Shown in pieces: positions 32,655 to 45,830 of a stretch of DNA of 64,000 nt. This DNA is from Gnetum montanum. Taxonomy: Eukaryota; Streptophyta; Gnetopsida; Gnetales; Gnetaceae. The position numbers and the translations under genes are program-made. The notes beneath the pieces were generated by a model. It was not told the origin of the DNA, ran no database searches, and saw nothing but the letters and a program-made list of their open reading frames with translations. The stretch is from the NCBI GenBank assembly GCA_015680685.1, contig MNCI01006844.1, positions 240,353 through 304,352 of the forward strand, read 5' to 3'. Position 1 is the first letter of the stretch, and each line of letters opens with the position of its first letter.

Positions 32655-32765
32655 TGGTGCTAGTTATCTAGATTAGTTATATCAAAAATGATCACTGTAA
32701 AAGTATTAAAATTTTTTTTTAGAAAAAATTAATAATTTAAGTTACACACATTATTAGAAAAGACC

Positions 32766-35170
32766 ATGTCTTCTTCACATAGAACCAATAATGCATCATA
32801 TGATGAGAACACTCATAGGAGAACTGATAGGATATATTGAAGAAACTTGGAGTAAAAAACCTCAAATAGGGGTTTCCTATGCTCATTTAGACCCTTACTA
32901 AACTCAAAGACTACATTTACTTAGTGCAAACAATCCTAGAGGAGATGAAGAAATTCATAGAATAAGGAAGACCTCAAGGCCTACGACCTCCTCTAAACCT
33001 AGACAAGATAAATCAAAGGACCAAAGGAAGAACTATAGGAGCCATGGTGATTCTCCTAATTCCTCATATTCCTCTTCCTCTTCAACATTTAGTTCTAACA
33101 AAGATGAATGTAGATATAGAGATAGAGCTCCACTATGGGGTTAAGACAAAAATAGAAATCAAACCCAAGGGAAAAATCAAAGACATCAAAATGAGCATAG
33201 ATAAGATTATCATAATCAAACAAATAAAAATAGAAATTTTCCTTGCAACATGTATAATGATGATGAACCCTTGTTAGCCACTAAGAGCCTAATGTAAATC
33301 ATGATGGTGGTTAAGATACCCCATAGGCATCATAGGGAGAGTCACGTACCCAAGTTTCATATGAATAATATCCCTAAATTTGTAGGAGGGTATGACTCAG
33401 ATCCATAAAATCATATACAAGCCTTCCATGATGCTTGTGCCTTGTACAACATTTAAAATGGATGGAAAAACCTTATGCTCTTTCCTAGTACATTAATTGA
33501 TAGAGCTAAAGTGTGGTATGAAACATTAAAGCCAAACTGAATCCAACAGTGGTCCACATTGTTGGAACTTTTCAATGAGAAAACCAAACCTATACAAGGG
33601 TTTCCAACTTGAGGAGATAGATCCAAGGATGGAGGCAAGAATAACATGAATCCTTGAACATGAACTTAGATAGATATTATTCTCTACTAAATCAATGCCC
33701 AGGCGATGGTTTCTTTGAGGAAAATAGCTCTTCCACAACATTGATGAGCTACGTAATGAAAGAAGGGAGACTTTTGGGATGTATGCTCTAGGTCAATTAT
33801 ACCAACTATGAATCCATTAGGTTTGAGAGTTAATCAATCATGTGGCAAAAGAATAAGGAGAGCTAGGAAAATGGGAGAATGTAGAGGAAAAAAACTAGGA
33901 TCCAACTCTTCAAAAGAAAAGGGTCTATATGTATGATGAGGAGAAAGAGGTAGCTTTCAATGAGATGATTTTAAAACAAACCTTGTCAAGAAAAAATTCT
34001 CTCATTAAGCTTAAAGTAAAGTTGGATAAGATGTTAGAATTAATGAATGAGAAAGTTAAAAATTGCATAAAAATCATAGAGGAGAAGGCAATACAAAATG
34101 AACCAAACAATCACAATAAACAAAGGAAGCATAACCAAGAAATAACTAGGAACACTTTTCAGTAAATAGGAAAAATAGCTAAAGGAAGTGAGGCTATAGA
34201 CTTAACCACAGATGAAGATAATGGAGGTGACATTTGCATATATGACCATCTAAAGGACCATTTCCTAGTCTTGTTACATCTACATGAGTATTGGGTAGGG
34301 GCATTATATCCAAAGCTTGTATAGAAGCACATGCCCAAGAGATTTCCTTTTCTACAACATAATTTTAGATAGCCATACAACAATCATACTATTCTAGTGG
34401 GACTTCTTATCAACCTTAAGACTACTATTAACCCTAGTGGCAAAATCCATAGTCATGGGGAAGGCCATCATTAAACCAACACTACCATTACTGCCAACCA
34501 AACCCATATGGAAATTATGTTCAACAACTTATTTTTCCAACTAGTTCTACCTCCTCTACCTCAAATCACTACACCCACTCTCCCAAATGTCATCATCCTA
34601 CAACATCTTATATGAGATCACCATCTCACACCTCTCACCTTGCATCATATCCTCAATATTCTCATACTCACCTCCATCATATGTCACCTCCAATAACACA
34701 AGAAGTTTTAGCAACACAACATCAACAAAAGAATTCCACTTGTGTTACAAATGTGCATAAACATGTTGATACCAATAGGTCCCCACTACAAACTTGAAAA
34801 CATCCCTTCTTTAAGAAAGGTTGTAGGTAGAAGCAAAACACTCATGGACCGACCACATCATCTAAACTAGCATAATGCTAATCTAGTGCAATGTCTTCCT
34901 TTTCACAACCATTATCTCTTAATCATATGCAAAAGCCAACACCCATTACCACTCCAACACAAGATATAAATGATAAGCCTATCATTGTGAAGAGACAAAA
35001 GAATCTATGGATCACCAATAATGATAAAGGGTGCAATTGTGAGCCAAAAATTTGAAATATTAACACAAACCCTATACCAACCTACCATAAGGTTCAAGAG
35101 CAAGTGTGTAAGCAAAATCCAGTATACGTAGTAGCCACTAAATTAGAAGGCACCTAGTGGCTTAAAAATG
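32766..35170 (+). pseudogene. Gag remnant of element D (protease deleted)
   Basis: Start ATG 32766 (MSSSHRTNNASYDE). A basic, Ser-rich segment (about 33000-33240) leads to the core: MNNIPKFVGG, HIQAFHDACALYNI and KNLMLFPSTLIDRAKVWYET, then LLELFNEKT near 33565. A coiled, Lys-rich segment is at 33929-34165, and a YDHLKD block near 34238 corresponds to A's cysteine cluster. Near 35100-35170, NPVYVVATKLEGT aligns with A's CLYVVTTQLVEDT, which in A lies after the protease. The protease has therefore been lost between them. Many stops are present. Confidence 0.7.
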
Positions 35171-37308
35171 AGAATACAATATTGTTTCAAAGATACATGG
35201 AAGTAACTAATTTGCTTATTATTTGATTCTTCATATTTTTTTCATTTCATAATATTTTTCTCCTTTCTTGAGTCATTCTCTTTATTTTTTATGAATGTAT
35301 TTTATGTTTTTGTTAATAATACTGTCAAGTCATGATGCAAAAATCAATGATATGTGTTGGGTTTTTGTGCTATGATATCAAGATGATTGAGTAGTAATTG
35401 TGTAAAGTAGCGAGACCACCTCATCCATCCCTCTAGTTCTCTAAATAAAAAGTATTTTTCATCATAACAATTTGGTTCTTTGTTTATGAAACTAAAATTC
35501 ATTAATGATCATTGTACCTTGAGAAAAGAGGAAATGACCAAGTGGGAATTGCAAAGGATGTGACCTCAAGGGGACTTGTTGGGTTCTCTTCTTGACTTCC
35601 TTCATGTGCTTTATGACTCCTCTTGGAACGTATCATCACTCCATCGACTAATAAAAAGAAAGCTCTATCTTTGAATGGTGTGGTTCCCATCCAAAAAATA
35701 AAAAACAACACACAAAACACAAAAGAAAGGAGAAAAAAAAGGAAAAAAGAAAAAAATAAATAATAATAATAAATAATAATGAAAATTCAAAGTGCACCCC
35801 TTGGACACAAGAATGGGCTACAAGAACTAGTTATGGTGCTGGAAAGACATGTTACCCGTTCCTGAAGGCACCCCTCTAACTAAGGCTCTTCATTCCTTCT
35901 TTTTCTTCTCTTTTTGGAGTGATGATTGTTTTTTGAGATGGTTATGGACTCATGTTGGTTTGTAGGATGGAACACATCAATGCAAGGTCACTATTCATGG
36001 TATGGACTTAGTCTAAACTTGGATAGATAGGTATGTTGATCATTTTAATCACACTTATCACAATAATCTATTGTAGACATGGTCAAGTACCTTACATCCT
36101 AGTCTTTGCAATCCATTCTTATTCCATTATTTACCTCACTACTGCATGTGATTATGAGCCTTTTGATTTTGTGTAGTATAGTGCAACATCCCAACCATGG
36201 TAGTTGTATGTTATTTGGAATAAAGGCATGATCTACATTAAACTTCTAGGGTGTCCATGGACATCTATAAAAGTGGTTATGTAAGGGAATTTTGGCAAGA
36301 GCCTACGTTGGGGAGGACCCACTTGAATAACTTTTGTTGGTCATGACTTTGAACTAACCTTGACATCTTCTAGAACATCAATGATAGTTTCTTTGAATTT
36401 ATGCATAATTTTGGGACTACTTCTCATCCCTTTTAATTACTTTTTTTACTTTTTCCTACTCCTTTCTTAAAATATCTTTCAAGTTCAATATTTCTTGGCC
36501 ATCTTCTAAATTAGACCTTTGGTTTCAATTGTTCAAAAAATTATGTGCTTCTAGAGTTACACTTATTAGTCATGAGGGCTAGGAATGTTCACTTTGAAAA
36601 TTTTCTATCATATTTTCGAACATCATGGTAACTAATAATAATTGGTCAACGTAATGTGAATAGCTTGATGATTTTAGTTACCTCATAGCTTTGGATGTTG
36701 TATGCTGTAATCATCTTGTGCTTAAATGAAAAATAAGGGATCTAAAAAGGTTAATTATTAAAGAAACTTTACCAAAACTAATGTTGATCCTATGGTGACT
36801 ATAGGTGATGATAAAAGAAATTCCTAAGGAAGAAGGTCTTTTGCTAGGCATGAAAATGAAGTCAAGGTGGGGATAATCGAGGATATGCCTATGGATAAAT
36901 CATAGCACATAAAATATAATAGCTCACACTTTGCATGTTTGATAGATCCACAAGATGAAGAGAAGAAATATTAGTCTATCCTTCAAGAATGTTAGACATA
37001 AATAGAGCAGCATTGACATAACAATCAAGGTTAAAAGGCTACCACCACTAGCAGTAATAAGAAGAATTACCTTCAGTAGATTTTTAGAGGCCTTTGCAAA
37101 TTTTGTAATCTTGAATGTCTATCCAATCTTCTTGTTACTCTACCATTTTGTATGCCTCTACTTAAATAAAATTTTGCAATGTGGCAGTTGAAGTCAATTA
37201 GTAGTTTGCATATTAATCAATAATCCCATACATTCCCAATATTTTGTAAGGACCTGATTCCTCATTTTGTTTAACTCAAGGATGAGTTTTCATTTAGTCA
37301 TGGGGGTA
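35171..37308 (+). other. Non-coding 3' region of element D with polypurine tract
   Basis: No RT or integrase is present. Blocks align with A: AAAATTCAAAGTGCACCCC near 35785 with A near 8232, CCCCTCTAACTAAGGC near 35872 with A near 8302, and CCAATATTTTGTAAGGA near 37237 with A near 9447. The tract CATGGGGGTA ends at 37308. The shared non-coding body shows that loss of pol predates the two copies. Confidence 0.6.
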
Positions 37309-38183
37309 TGATGAGTTATGATTTTCTTGGCTCTGATATTGGATATCTGATATCAGAGCCTTGATATTAGATACCTAATATCATGGCCTAGAAGTAATGT
37401 TGGATTTTTGATATCATGACATGTGTGTCAGCCTATAAATATAGTGCTTGGAAACATGGTTTGGGCAATAGTTTTTGTCATAATTTTGTAAATAAAGTAG
37501 CTAAACTCTTGCAGTTTTATTCTGTAATCTTACAAAACAACTAGTGAGTGCTCATAGAGTAGAATTAAGTCAGTTGTATGAATTCTTATTCAAGTTGCAA
37601 TGTACCTAGACATATTCCATGAATAGTAATAAGATCAAGATTGATTCTTATTCATTATAGCACTTTGACTTAGATTAGATTTACTTTCCATGCAATTTAC
37701 CTTTCATGTACTTATTTAATATTTATGTTTCCATGCATATTAATGAATTGGTTGAATAAGCATGACTAGTTTTAAGCATAAACATGTATTTGCTTAGTAA
37801 TACTAGTAGCATTATTTCTTACTTCACCCAATAGCATAGTGCATGGTAATCCCAGTAGTGGATGCATGGGTTCAGGATGTGTATGGTAAATTGGGAATGG
37901 ATACTAATTGTCCATAGGGTATTCTAGACTTTACTTTCCATTGTTAATTAGCTTAATTAATTGATTTCTTCATTATCTTTAGGAGTTGCATAAGGCTGAA
38001 CAACATCAATTATCATATCCCTCACTTTGGACTAAACCATATGTGATAAAGCTACCACTAGTCTAAGTAGGAAGACAACAAACTACAATCAAAGCATAAC
38101 AATTTAGATGCACATCTAGTCCCATCCACAAAATTTGATTGGATCATGCATGAATGCTTGTGATATGTATGGTTGGACATACA
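37309..38183 (+). repeat. 3' LTR of element D
   Basis: 875 bp, beginning TGATGAG. GGCTCTGATAT (37329-37339) and ATATCAGAGCC (37350-37360) form a perfect 11-bp inverted repeat. The final ~30 bases before the terminal ACA are deleted relative to the 5' LTR. CCTAG follows directly. Confidence 0.85.
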
Positions 38184-38188
38184 CCTAG

Positions 38189-38510
38189 TAAAGTGAACCC
38201 CCCATGCTTCCTTAAGCAAATCTTGTACACATATTCTAAACCTATATTTTTATCAAAATAAAGCTGACAATTTTTTCTGTTGTGTGAACTTGAGGATAGA
38301 TTTTTTTCTATTTTTTGCATTTATTTTTATATCTACATTAAATTTTTATTTGTTATCCTCATTTATATTATGTAAGGTTCTAGGTGATCAGCAAGACTAT
38401 TCAGGGAACCTTGGATCCTATTTTCATTTAGTGGCCCTTGGGGTTCAGGGTTAAAGTTGTTCCAGCTAGAATTTTCAATTTTCCACTGATCAAATTTTTC
38501 ATGTGCTACA
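38189..38510 (+). repeat. 5' LTR of element E, second piece, and adjoining primer-binding site
   Basis: Resumes with AAAGTGAACC after the duplicated CCTAG and aligns with the end of the 3' LTR (50230-50571). It ends GCTACA at 38510. TAGCACTAGAAGAAGGGC at 38517-38534 is the candidate primer-binding site, aligned with that of B. Confidence 0.75.
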
Positions 38511-38534
38511 ATTTTCTAGCACTAGAAGAAGGGC

Positions 38535-39289
38535 TTTTATCCAAGTTCTACATCCAATCTTGTTGCCTATTCAACAACATTGCTTACAAGCCAAAACCTT
38601 TGAAGCCTTTAAAACATTTTTTTTAAAATTTTTGTTAATGCCTTTTACTACTACCAAATCAATGCTCCCACCCATACCCCTTTCCACAGAAACCCAACAT
38701 TGATATTGTAAGTAATTTGGGCTTTTGGATATTTTGACAATAGTTGCTAGTCATTCCAAAGCTAGCATTAGTGTTCCATGCAAAATCTTAGCACCTTCCT
38801 ATTATGAAAATTTTCTAGTAGCAAGGCCAATGTTGTCACCTACCAAAATAAAAACATTTAAAAAATCAAAAATTTCACCATGATTTTTGGACAAATAGCC
38901 ATACAACCTACCAAAAGTAGATCCCCCAATTCTATGAGAAGAGATGTAATATTTTTCATTTTATGCTCCCTTCTTGCTTCCATTTCATCTCCGCTGTTGG
39001 TATTGTTGGTAGTTCTAGCATGGTGGGGGTTTGAAACTAGATTCTTTACTTTTCTTTTTAAAGTAAAAGGATATATTTTTTTGACTATCACCTACATTGT
39101 GCAACTTACAACCCTTCACAATCATATCTATTTTGGAATTTTGAAAATTCCTTTTGTTTGAATTCTTTTTATTAAATAAACATTTTATCTAGCCAATCAT
39201 CAACATTATCATCATGTTGTTTCAACAATCAACCATCTTACCTTTTAACATTAAAAATATTGGGCCTAGCCAACAAGCTATAAGGGTGT
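38535..39289 (+). other. 5' leader of element E
   Basis: Untranslated leader between primer-binding site and gag. Open frames here (for example 38880-39161, with hydrophobic stretches) show no counterpart in B and no family motif. I see nothing else. Confidence 0.4.
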
Positions 39290-41300
39290 ATGACCCCAAG
39301 GACCTCGCTTTGACTGAATGTAGGTAATTCTTTTGGCTTGGGGGACAAAGTCCTAAATTCTTATCATAAATGAAGACCATTATAACTTCTTTTGTGCCAA
39401 GATTTAGGCTAGCATGCTAATCTTATGGATGGAAGTAGAAGTCAAAAGGGAGTACAAGTTTATACATTATGATGGGAAGGAATATATTCCTTTCCCATAT
39501 GACAAGATATCCCTTACCAAAAACTATGCATGCATCCTATCTCAATTAATTAAGATGGATGAGAAGGATGGGAAGGATACCTTGAATGAGTATTAGGAAG
39601 AAGAGTATGAGCTTGGGGTTGAGTTTGAACATGAAAATCTCTTAGGGAGGCTCTTTCAACAATCAACCTCGAAGGCAACAATGCCTTCCTCAATCCCCTT
39701 GGCTCTTCCATGGGATAGATGCCCCAGTCCTCAATCCCTTCGTACCCTACTATGCTTGGGCCCATACCTATTATCATAGCTCACCAAATATAATCGGTGC
39801 TCCAGTCTACAACCTTCCACTTCTCCTTACCTTTCGCCACACAACTATAGTTTGTGCAACCCTCCTTGGTACTTATGATAACCACTAATCCTCTTTTCAT
39901 CTAGATGGGTCCAATCGTGGGACCTCACATGATCCAAGGATCACATACCTCCTTGTTCTTCTTTCTGCCCTAGATACTGGCACAAACATCTTTTTCTTTA
40001 TTTAGCCCACCTACTACTATGATGACCCAGCCTCTCTCCTTGGTGCCACAACATATTACAAGGCCATAAACCTCCTAGCATACACCATAGAATTTCATGC
40101 AAACCCCACAACTAATAGGGGCATCCCAGAGCCTAGATCAATCATTCCAAATGATCTAGGACCTAATTGAAGAGTTAAGGAGGCTTAATGCCTCCATGTT
40201 CTAGATCATTAAGATCATGGATTTCTATCAGGATGACCCCATTAATCCTATAGTCCCACCTTTAACTCTTTCCCCTAGTGTCCCCATACCACAATTCACT
40301 AAGTACAATGGTGAAGGTGGTCCCAACTTCCATCTTATAACCTTCCACTCTTAGTGCTAGTTACTATAAGCCTTGTCACACAATAAAAAGAATATTTCAA
40401 ATGTCTCTTATAGGAAAGGCCCTTGATTGGTACCTTTCCTTGTTGAGAGGATCCATATCCTCTTTGGAAGACTTGATTTCACAATTTAACCATTTTCAAG
40501 TATAACTTGAAACTTGAAAGCACCCTTAACCAATTGATGAAGTTTAATCAAGGATCCCTTGAACTAGTGCAAAAGTTCATCTAATGATAAAACACTTTAG
40601 TAAGTGAAATTCTAGAATCAATAATTTAAACTTACCTTTTAGCTATCTTAAAGGGTATGGATAATAATTTTATTGAGTCAAAATTGTACTACCTCAATCC
40701 ACAATCACTTAGCTAGGAATTTTCCCAAAATAAAAGGATAAAGGATGACAGAGGCTAGCCACAACACCATCTACATGGTATATAAGAACCAACATGCATA
40801 GAAGGATGAGAAGAGGGGAAGGAAAAATAACATGTTGGTGGTCATTGTAGCCAAAGATAAAAAAGAAATCATCTAGGGGCCAAGAACTAACCTACCCAAG
40901 GTCCCTGCTAACAACAAAAATCAACCCTCAACATTTGAAGCCTCCACATCAACCACTTCAAGGCCTAACTTTGAGCATAATGACTAGACCAAATACACTA
41001 GGCTGCCCTTGAAGACATCAGAACTCTTGGATTCACTATTAAATAGTGGGAGGATAGAATAGAAACAAATAACTAAAAATGCATAAAAGACATATGAGAG
41101 GCTATGTGAGATAGCCAAATACCTTTCTCAAGAAACCAAAGATTACCCTTTAGTACGTAATTATTTTAAGCTTGACTACTTCTATCATTATCATGAGTTT
41201 CTAGGTCATGACATTGACTTTTTCCTTATGTAAAAGGATGACCTGCAAAATATGATAGACAAGGGTGAGGTGGTACTTGATGCATCCAACCCAGTTAGGC
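39290..41300 (+). pseudogene. Gag and knuckle remnant of element E
   Basis: The N-terminal KREYKFIHYDGKEYIPFP (about 39430-39490) aligns with B. The core starts near 40217 with MDFYQDDPINP, PQFTKYNGEGGPNFHLITF and SYRKGP, again parallel to B's FYHDDPISL and YNGEGDPKVHL. The knuckle block near 41170-41290 reads FYHYHEFLGHDIDFF then DDLQNMIDKGEVVLD; its cysteines are gone. Stops and shifts are frequent. Confidence 0.65.
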
Positions 41301-42229
41301 CTTAAATCTAGTTTATGCATGTATATAAATACTTTTTGAACATCAATTATAGCCCATATACCATAGCGACATTCAATGTTAACAATGATCCAAGGCTTGT
41401 GAGGAAACCATTTGTGATTTGAGTACATCTATGCAACAAAAGAGGTCCTCAACTTCAACACATTTAGGGCCCTCCTTTTTTGTAATGATTCCATCACCAA
41501 TGTCCTCCAAAGAGCCTTTCATAATTTGAATACCTCTCCCTCCTACTACAATTAAGTCCACTCACATAGTAGAACAACGACCCCTAGTGATGGCCAATGC
41601 AATGACTTCTTTCTCCCAAACAATCAATAATAACAAGAAATCCCCAACCTAGAAACAAAAGAAGCATGTGAAAAAGCCCAAGAACAAGAATGATAAGAAG
41701 GCCAAGTCATGGAAGGAAGTGGATGCACTGAAGCCTGCTCTCATCTCATCCATTCCCATGAACTCTACAACCCAAGATACTTCCAATAGTAAACCTGGGA
41801 GGACCCTAAACCCCAAGGGAAAGGAAAATAGGAGAAGCTATATTAAACCAAAAATAAAGTCCACATTTTGGGGTGCATGGAGGAAGTTAAGAATAACATC
41901 GATGACAAGCCCATGACCAACAACAAAGACTTCCTAAATGTAATGGAACAAGTTAAATAATTTCTAAAATAAAAAAATACAGCCATCAACCTATATGACC
42001 TATTCATGACTTCTATTGCATACCACAAAGCACTACTTAGGATGTTGACTTCCATCCTTCTTACCAAGGACATTCCTACTAATGAAGAATCCATCCATGT
42101 GTTGATGGTGCCATCTTTACCTAGGGAGAAGAAGTCAAAATCACTAGTGTTTCATGACAATTAAATCAAAACTAGCCTTAAAAATAGTGAGGAGACCAAG
42201 GCTTTCCTTTTTATAACAATATAGCTAGG
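41301..42229 (+). pseudogene. Gag-protease linker of element E
   Basis: A Lys-rich frame at 41668-41916 (KKPKNKNDKKAKSWKEVD) is the counterpart of B's Pro-rich linker. INLYDLFMTSIAYHKAL near 41985-42035 matches B's SLYDLLMMSQKYCEAM leader to the protease. Confidence 0.5.
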
Positions 42230-42860
42230 ATAATACAAAGTGCATAGAGTGCATGTAGATGATGGAACCATAATGAACATCATCCCTTATACCATAGCTA
42301 AGCTTTTAGGTACCATGGTTGAGCTTTTAGGCCTAGCTGAACCTATACAACATATATTAATATTAGCTCTTAAATACTTTAATGGGTTGTAGGTTGCTGT
42401 CAAGGGATCTATCTCCTTAGGCTTTGTGGTAGAAAAGTAATTCTCCACAACTGCTAACTTCTTGGTGGTGGAGAAAACACCAAGATTCAACCTTATCCTG
42501 GGAAGGCCATAGCTTGGTTAATTACAAGCTATGTCTTTGTCCATCCACAAAGAAATTCACCTACCTTATGAGGGAGGTAAAATTATCATTCATGGTGATA
42601 TCATAGTTCCCTTGGCAGTTAACAATGTAGACATAGAGTAGATGTCAAAAGTGGAGTTTCAAGAAGAAACTCCTAGCCACAAAGTCAAGAAACTTGATGG
42701 AGCATAGAAGGCCAAAAATGTCAATGATGGACTAGGGGATATGCTATGGGAAGAGCTCCCCTTTAACATCATCAATGAAGGGGATGAGGATCACAAGCTT
42801 GTAAACGATAGGCTATATACATTTCGTAATCTCCCAAATATTAGGAAGAATTTGCACAAG
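42230..42860 (+). pseudogene. Aspartic protease of element E
   Basis: The active-site region is VHVDDGTIMNIIPYTIAKLL, followed by LKYFNGL, FLVVEKTPRFNLILGRP (the ILGRP motif is intact) and GGKIIIHGDIIVPLAVNNVD. It aligns with B 14650-15060. The triplet DDG instead of D-S/T-G and several stops mark it as dead. Confidence 0.65.
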
Positions 42861-43160
42861 TGAGGTATACCCTTGATCCTCTTACCTTATGCACTAAAAA
42901 TCATGTCGCCATGTGTACTTATAGCCCATTAGCCTAGATAACATTTTATATGCTTTTTCCATTTCATGTACTTTATGTTAAGCTTTAATTTTCATGTAGC
43001 CTAAGAGTATGCATTTTTTTACATTTTTATTTATTAAAGCCTTTTCTTTTTCTCTCTTAGTATGATAAATACAAAAACCTCATAAAAACTTTAAAACTAG
43101 AAAATTCATAAAAAATTTTAAAAACAAAATAGACAAAAAGTACATTTTCTTGTACAAAGT

Positions 43161-43330
43161 GTGAGGACCCACCATGGCCTAAAATTGGAAAAATGTATGG
43201 CTTGTTAAGGCCTTAAGCTGACAAACAACATATGGACCACCATGTCCTAAAACTAGAAAATCCTATGGCTCGCCATGGCCTAAAATTGGCAAAAATAACA
43301 TGGCTTGCCATGATCTTAAACATGTAAACA
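43161..43330 (+). repeat. Short tandem array in element E, same motif as B
   Basis: Four diverged units of CCACCATGGCCTAAAATTGG then AAAA type, at the same position (after protease, before the antisense remnant) as the 87-bp array of B. About 340 bp of A-rich sequence without features follows. Confidence 0.65.
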
Positions 43331-43719
43331 ACCTTTTAACTTATTTTTGTTTAGTCTATAGTCTTATTATGTAGCTATCTCAACCTTTTTATCATGTTAT
43401 AACACTATAACTAGATTGATCAACGTAGGCTTTAACCACAATTACAACATAAAACTATAAAAATCATAATAAAACCATAATGCTAGTATAATATAACCAA
43501 ACCTAAAAAATTAAACATAAAATTAAAATTTCTACAACATCATATTCATGACCACATGGTATGGAAAAATTCCTAAACAATATATCATAAGCCATAAAAA
43601 TAAAATCATTCATAACTAAAACATTGGCTAACATTATCCATGACATCAACATCAACATAAACGTTCATTAACAAGAAAAAATGAAAATAGATAAATTATG
43701 ATACTAAGGTACATCTAGA

Positions 43720-44470
43720 GGAGGAGATGGAGGGTTATTTCAACCCTCACTATTAGGGCCGCTGATATTTCTTGGTGCTTGCAACATAACAACATAGGAC
43801 CAATTAGTAATGAACACACAACAACAGTAAGCCAATAACTTAAGGAAAACTAAAATATTATAAAACCATATAGCAAACAAACCTATGATGAATCTAACAT
43901 GATGAATTCTACAAAAAGATGTTTAAGGCCAACCTTCAAATGATGGAGGATTTGGTCTTTTTTCATATTGGCCCAACCCATATCCCCAAGATTAATACCT
44001 ATGAGGATGTTGCTCTCATTGAACTCCATCTATGTGGGTGGCTTCCATGAAATCGTGGAAGTCAAAACCTCACTTGTAGCAATGAAAATCTATCATGAGA
44101 GTGCTTTTAAATAGTTTGTAATAACTCTTGACTATAGCTCCATCTTACTCTATTTAGTAGTCTCCTCCTTTAGCCACTTTACATATGCCTTGCAATCAAT
44201 GTTGTACTTCTTTTTATGGTTTTCTTATGTCCAACCCCACTCTAGGACCTAGGCATAATAATCTTTCCAATACTTTGCTTTGTGGGTGATTAGGTTCATA
44301 TACAACCACTACTCTACCATCTCCTTGGAAAGGGCAACCTTGTCATGGATGGTGTTCCAATAGTAGGCCCACGTGATCTCCTTGGTTCACAAGGTCTCTA
44401 TGTTAGCCACTTGGGTTTTCATAAAGGCCTTACAATCCTATAAATTAGTCATCATTTGTACTTTCCATTT
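43720..44470 (-). pseudogene. Antisense gene remnant in element E, homologous to that of B
   Basis: On the minus strand, 44470-43883 reads ITWAYYWNTIHDKVALSKEM, NLITHKAKYWKDYYA and VLEWGWT, matching B's IDYAHYWMVVRNNVQASREL, NLLAQKKQDWKDFNT and IQEWG. It ends INLGDMG, ILHHLKVGLKHLFVEFIMLD against B's IDLGDGI, IMQRLWIGLEQIPF. A 105-nt intron (43882-43778; GT..TTGCAAG) follows at the same point as B's last intron. The last exon (APRNISGPNSEG, PPSPPLDVP) lacks the HEED repeat. The phosphatase-like and large central exons are not visible; after 44600 the pol frame begins. Confidence 0.7.
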
Positions 44471-44599
44471 TGTTTTACCTTTAAATAGCATGTGTTTTCA
44501 TAGTTACTAAGATATTTTATATTATTTTAGCATTATTTACTCATTTTTACCTAGGTTCCACTTAATGTGCTTATCGTTGACATGCAAGACTAGAGTATG

Positions 44600-45830
44600 A
44601 GTACCTAGGAGCAAATCAATATGCCTTTGAGCTTAAGTGGGCTCCATGGTGATGTTGAATGGTGCATTGATTTGATTTGCCTAGATCTTGAGCTTGAGAG
44701 TCTTGTTAACTACATAGCTTCTATAGAAAAAACTCTTGAATGGATTGCAAACCTAGTTAAAATGCTTGACCTTGAAACTAGAAACATTACCAAAGACTCT
44801 TTACTTGAGGTTCTTGTCACAACATATAATGGTAAGGAGAAAGTCCTGAAACTAAGTTCCTCACTAGAACCTCAACAACCTTAATACATAATCAAGGTTC
44901 TACAAGATAACATTAAGGTAGTTGTCCGGTCATATGAAGATATGCCAAGTCTAGACCCACGTTTAGTCTAACATAACATCATACTTGACATAAGAATTAT
45001 ACTATTTAAGTAGAAATTTCATAATATTAGACTTGATTTGGCCTTTTTAGTTCATGATGAAATGACAAGACTATACCAAGGTGGTTTCATTAGAGTCATT
45101 GATTATGCAGACTAGGTATTCAACATAGTGGTAGTCCCTAAGAAAAATAGGAGTATACATATTTGTATAGATTTTCAAGATCTAAATAAGGAAACCATCA
45201 AGGATGATTTTATTTTGTCTAATATTGATTAACTTATTGATACTATGGCTAGACATGCCTTATTATCCTTTATGTATGGGTTCTTAAAATACAACTACAT
45301 TAGGATTAACCCATAGCATCAACTTAGTATGACCTTCATGACCTCTTATGATACCTTTTATTACATCATGATGCCATTTGACCTAAAGAATGTAGGAGAA
45401 ACCTACCAAAGAGTTATGACATATGTCTTTAGTGACTATATGCTAGGTTTTCTCAACAATTATATAGATTATATAGTTGTTAAGTCCAAAGTGGAAAATA
45501 TCCATGCACATGACCTCAAGCTTATGTTAAAATGATGTCTCAAGTATGAACTTAGGCTTAATCCTAAGAAGTGTATCTTTGGCATTAAAACTAGTAAGAT
45601 GCTTGGATTTGTAGTATTTAAAGCAAGAATACATATTTCTCCTAATAAGATCAATGCCATATCCAACTTGGTAGTACCAAATAGCCTTAAGAAGCTTTTG
45701 GGACTAAAAGGTAGATCACAATTTATCCATAGGTTTATTGTTAGGCTTATAGATAAGTTACAATCAATGCAACACTTGCTTAAGAAAGGGGTTCACTATG
45801 AGTGGATGGGTTAATGCCAAGAAGCCTTTG
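44600..45830 (+). pseudogene. Reverse transcriptase of element E
   Basis: The pol N-terminal segment (44621-44884) contains NITKDSLLEVLV, matched by DVTKDSLTEVPV in B. VRSYEDMPSLDPRLV lies near 44930. The RT reads IHICIDFQDLNKETIKDDF, TMARHALLSFMYGF, YIRINP, MTFMTSYDTFYYIMMPFDLK and ISNLVVPNSLKKLLG. The catalytic box is YIDY instead of YxDD (about 45463-45474), which would kill activity. Stops occur throughout. Confidence 0.8.

Larger units (their letters stand above)
31722..38183 (+). mobile_element. Element D: gag-only relative of element A
   Basis: LTRs 31722-32635 and 37309-38183 are flanked by the exact 5-bp duplication CCTAG (31717-31721 and 38184-38188). The primer-binding site is 32637-32654. 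Gag aligns with A, the protease is deleted, and RT and integrase are absent. The 3' region aligns with that of A. The insertion into the 5' LTR of a Tat element mirrors A in B. Confidence 0.85.
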
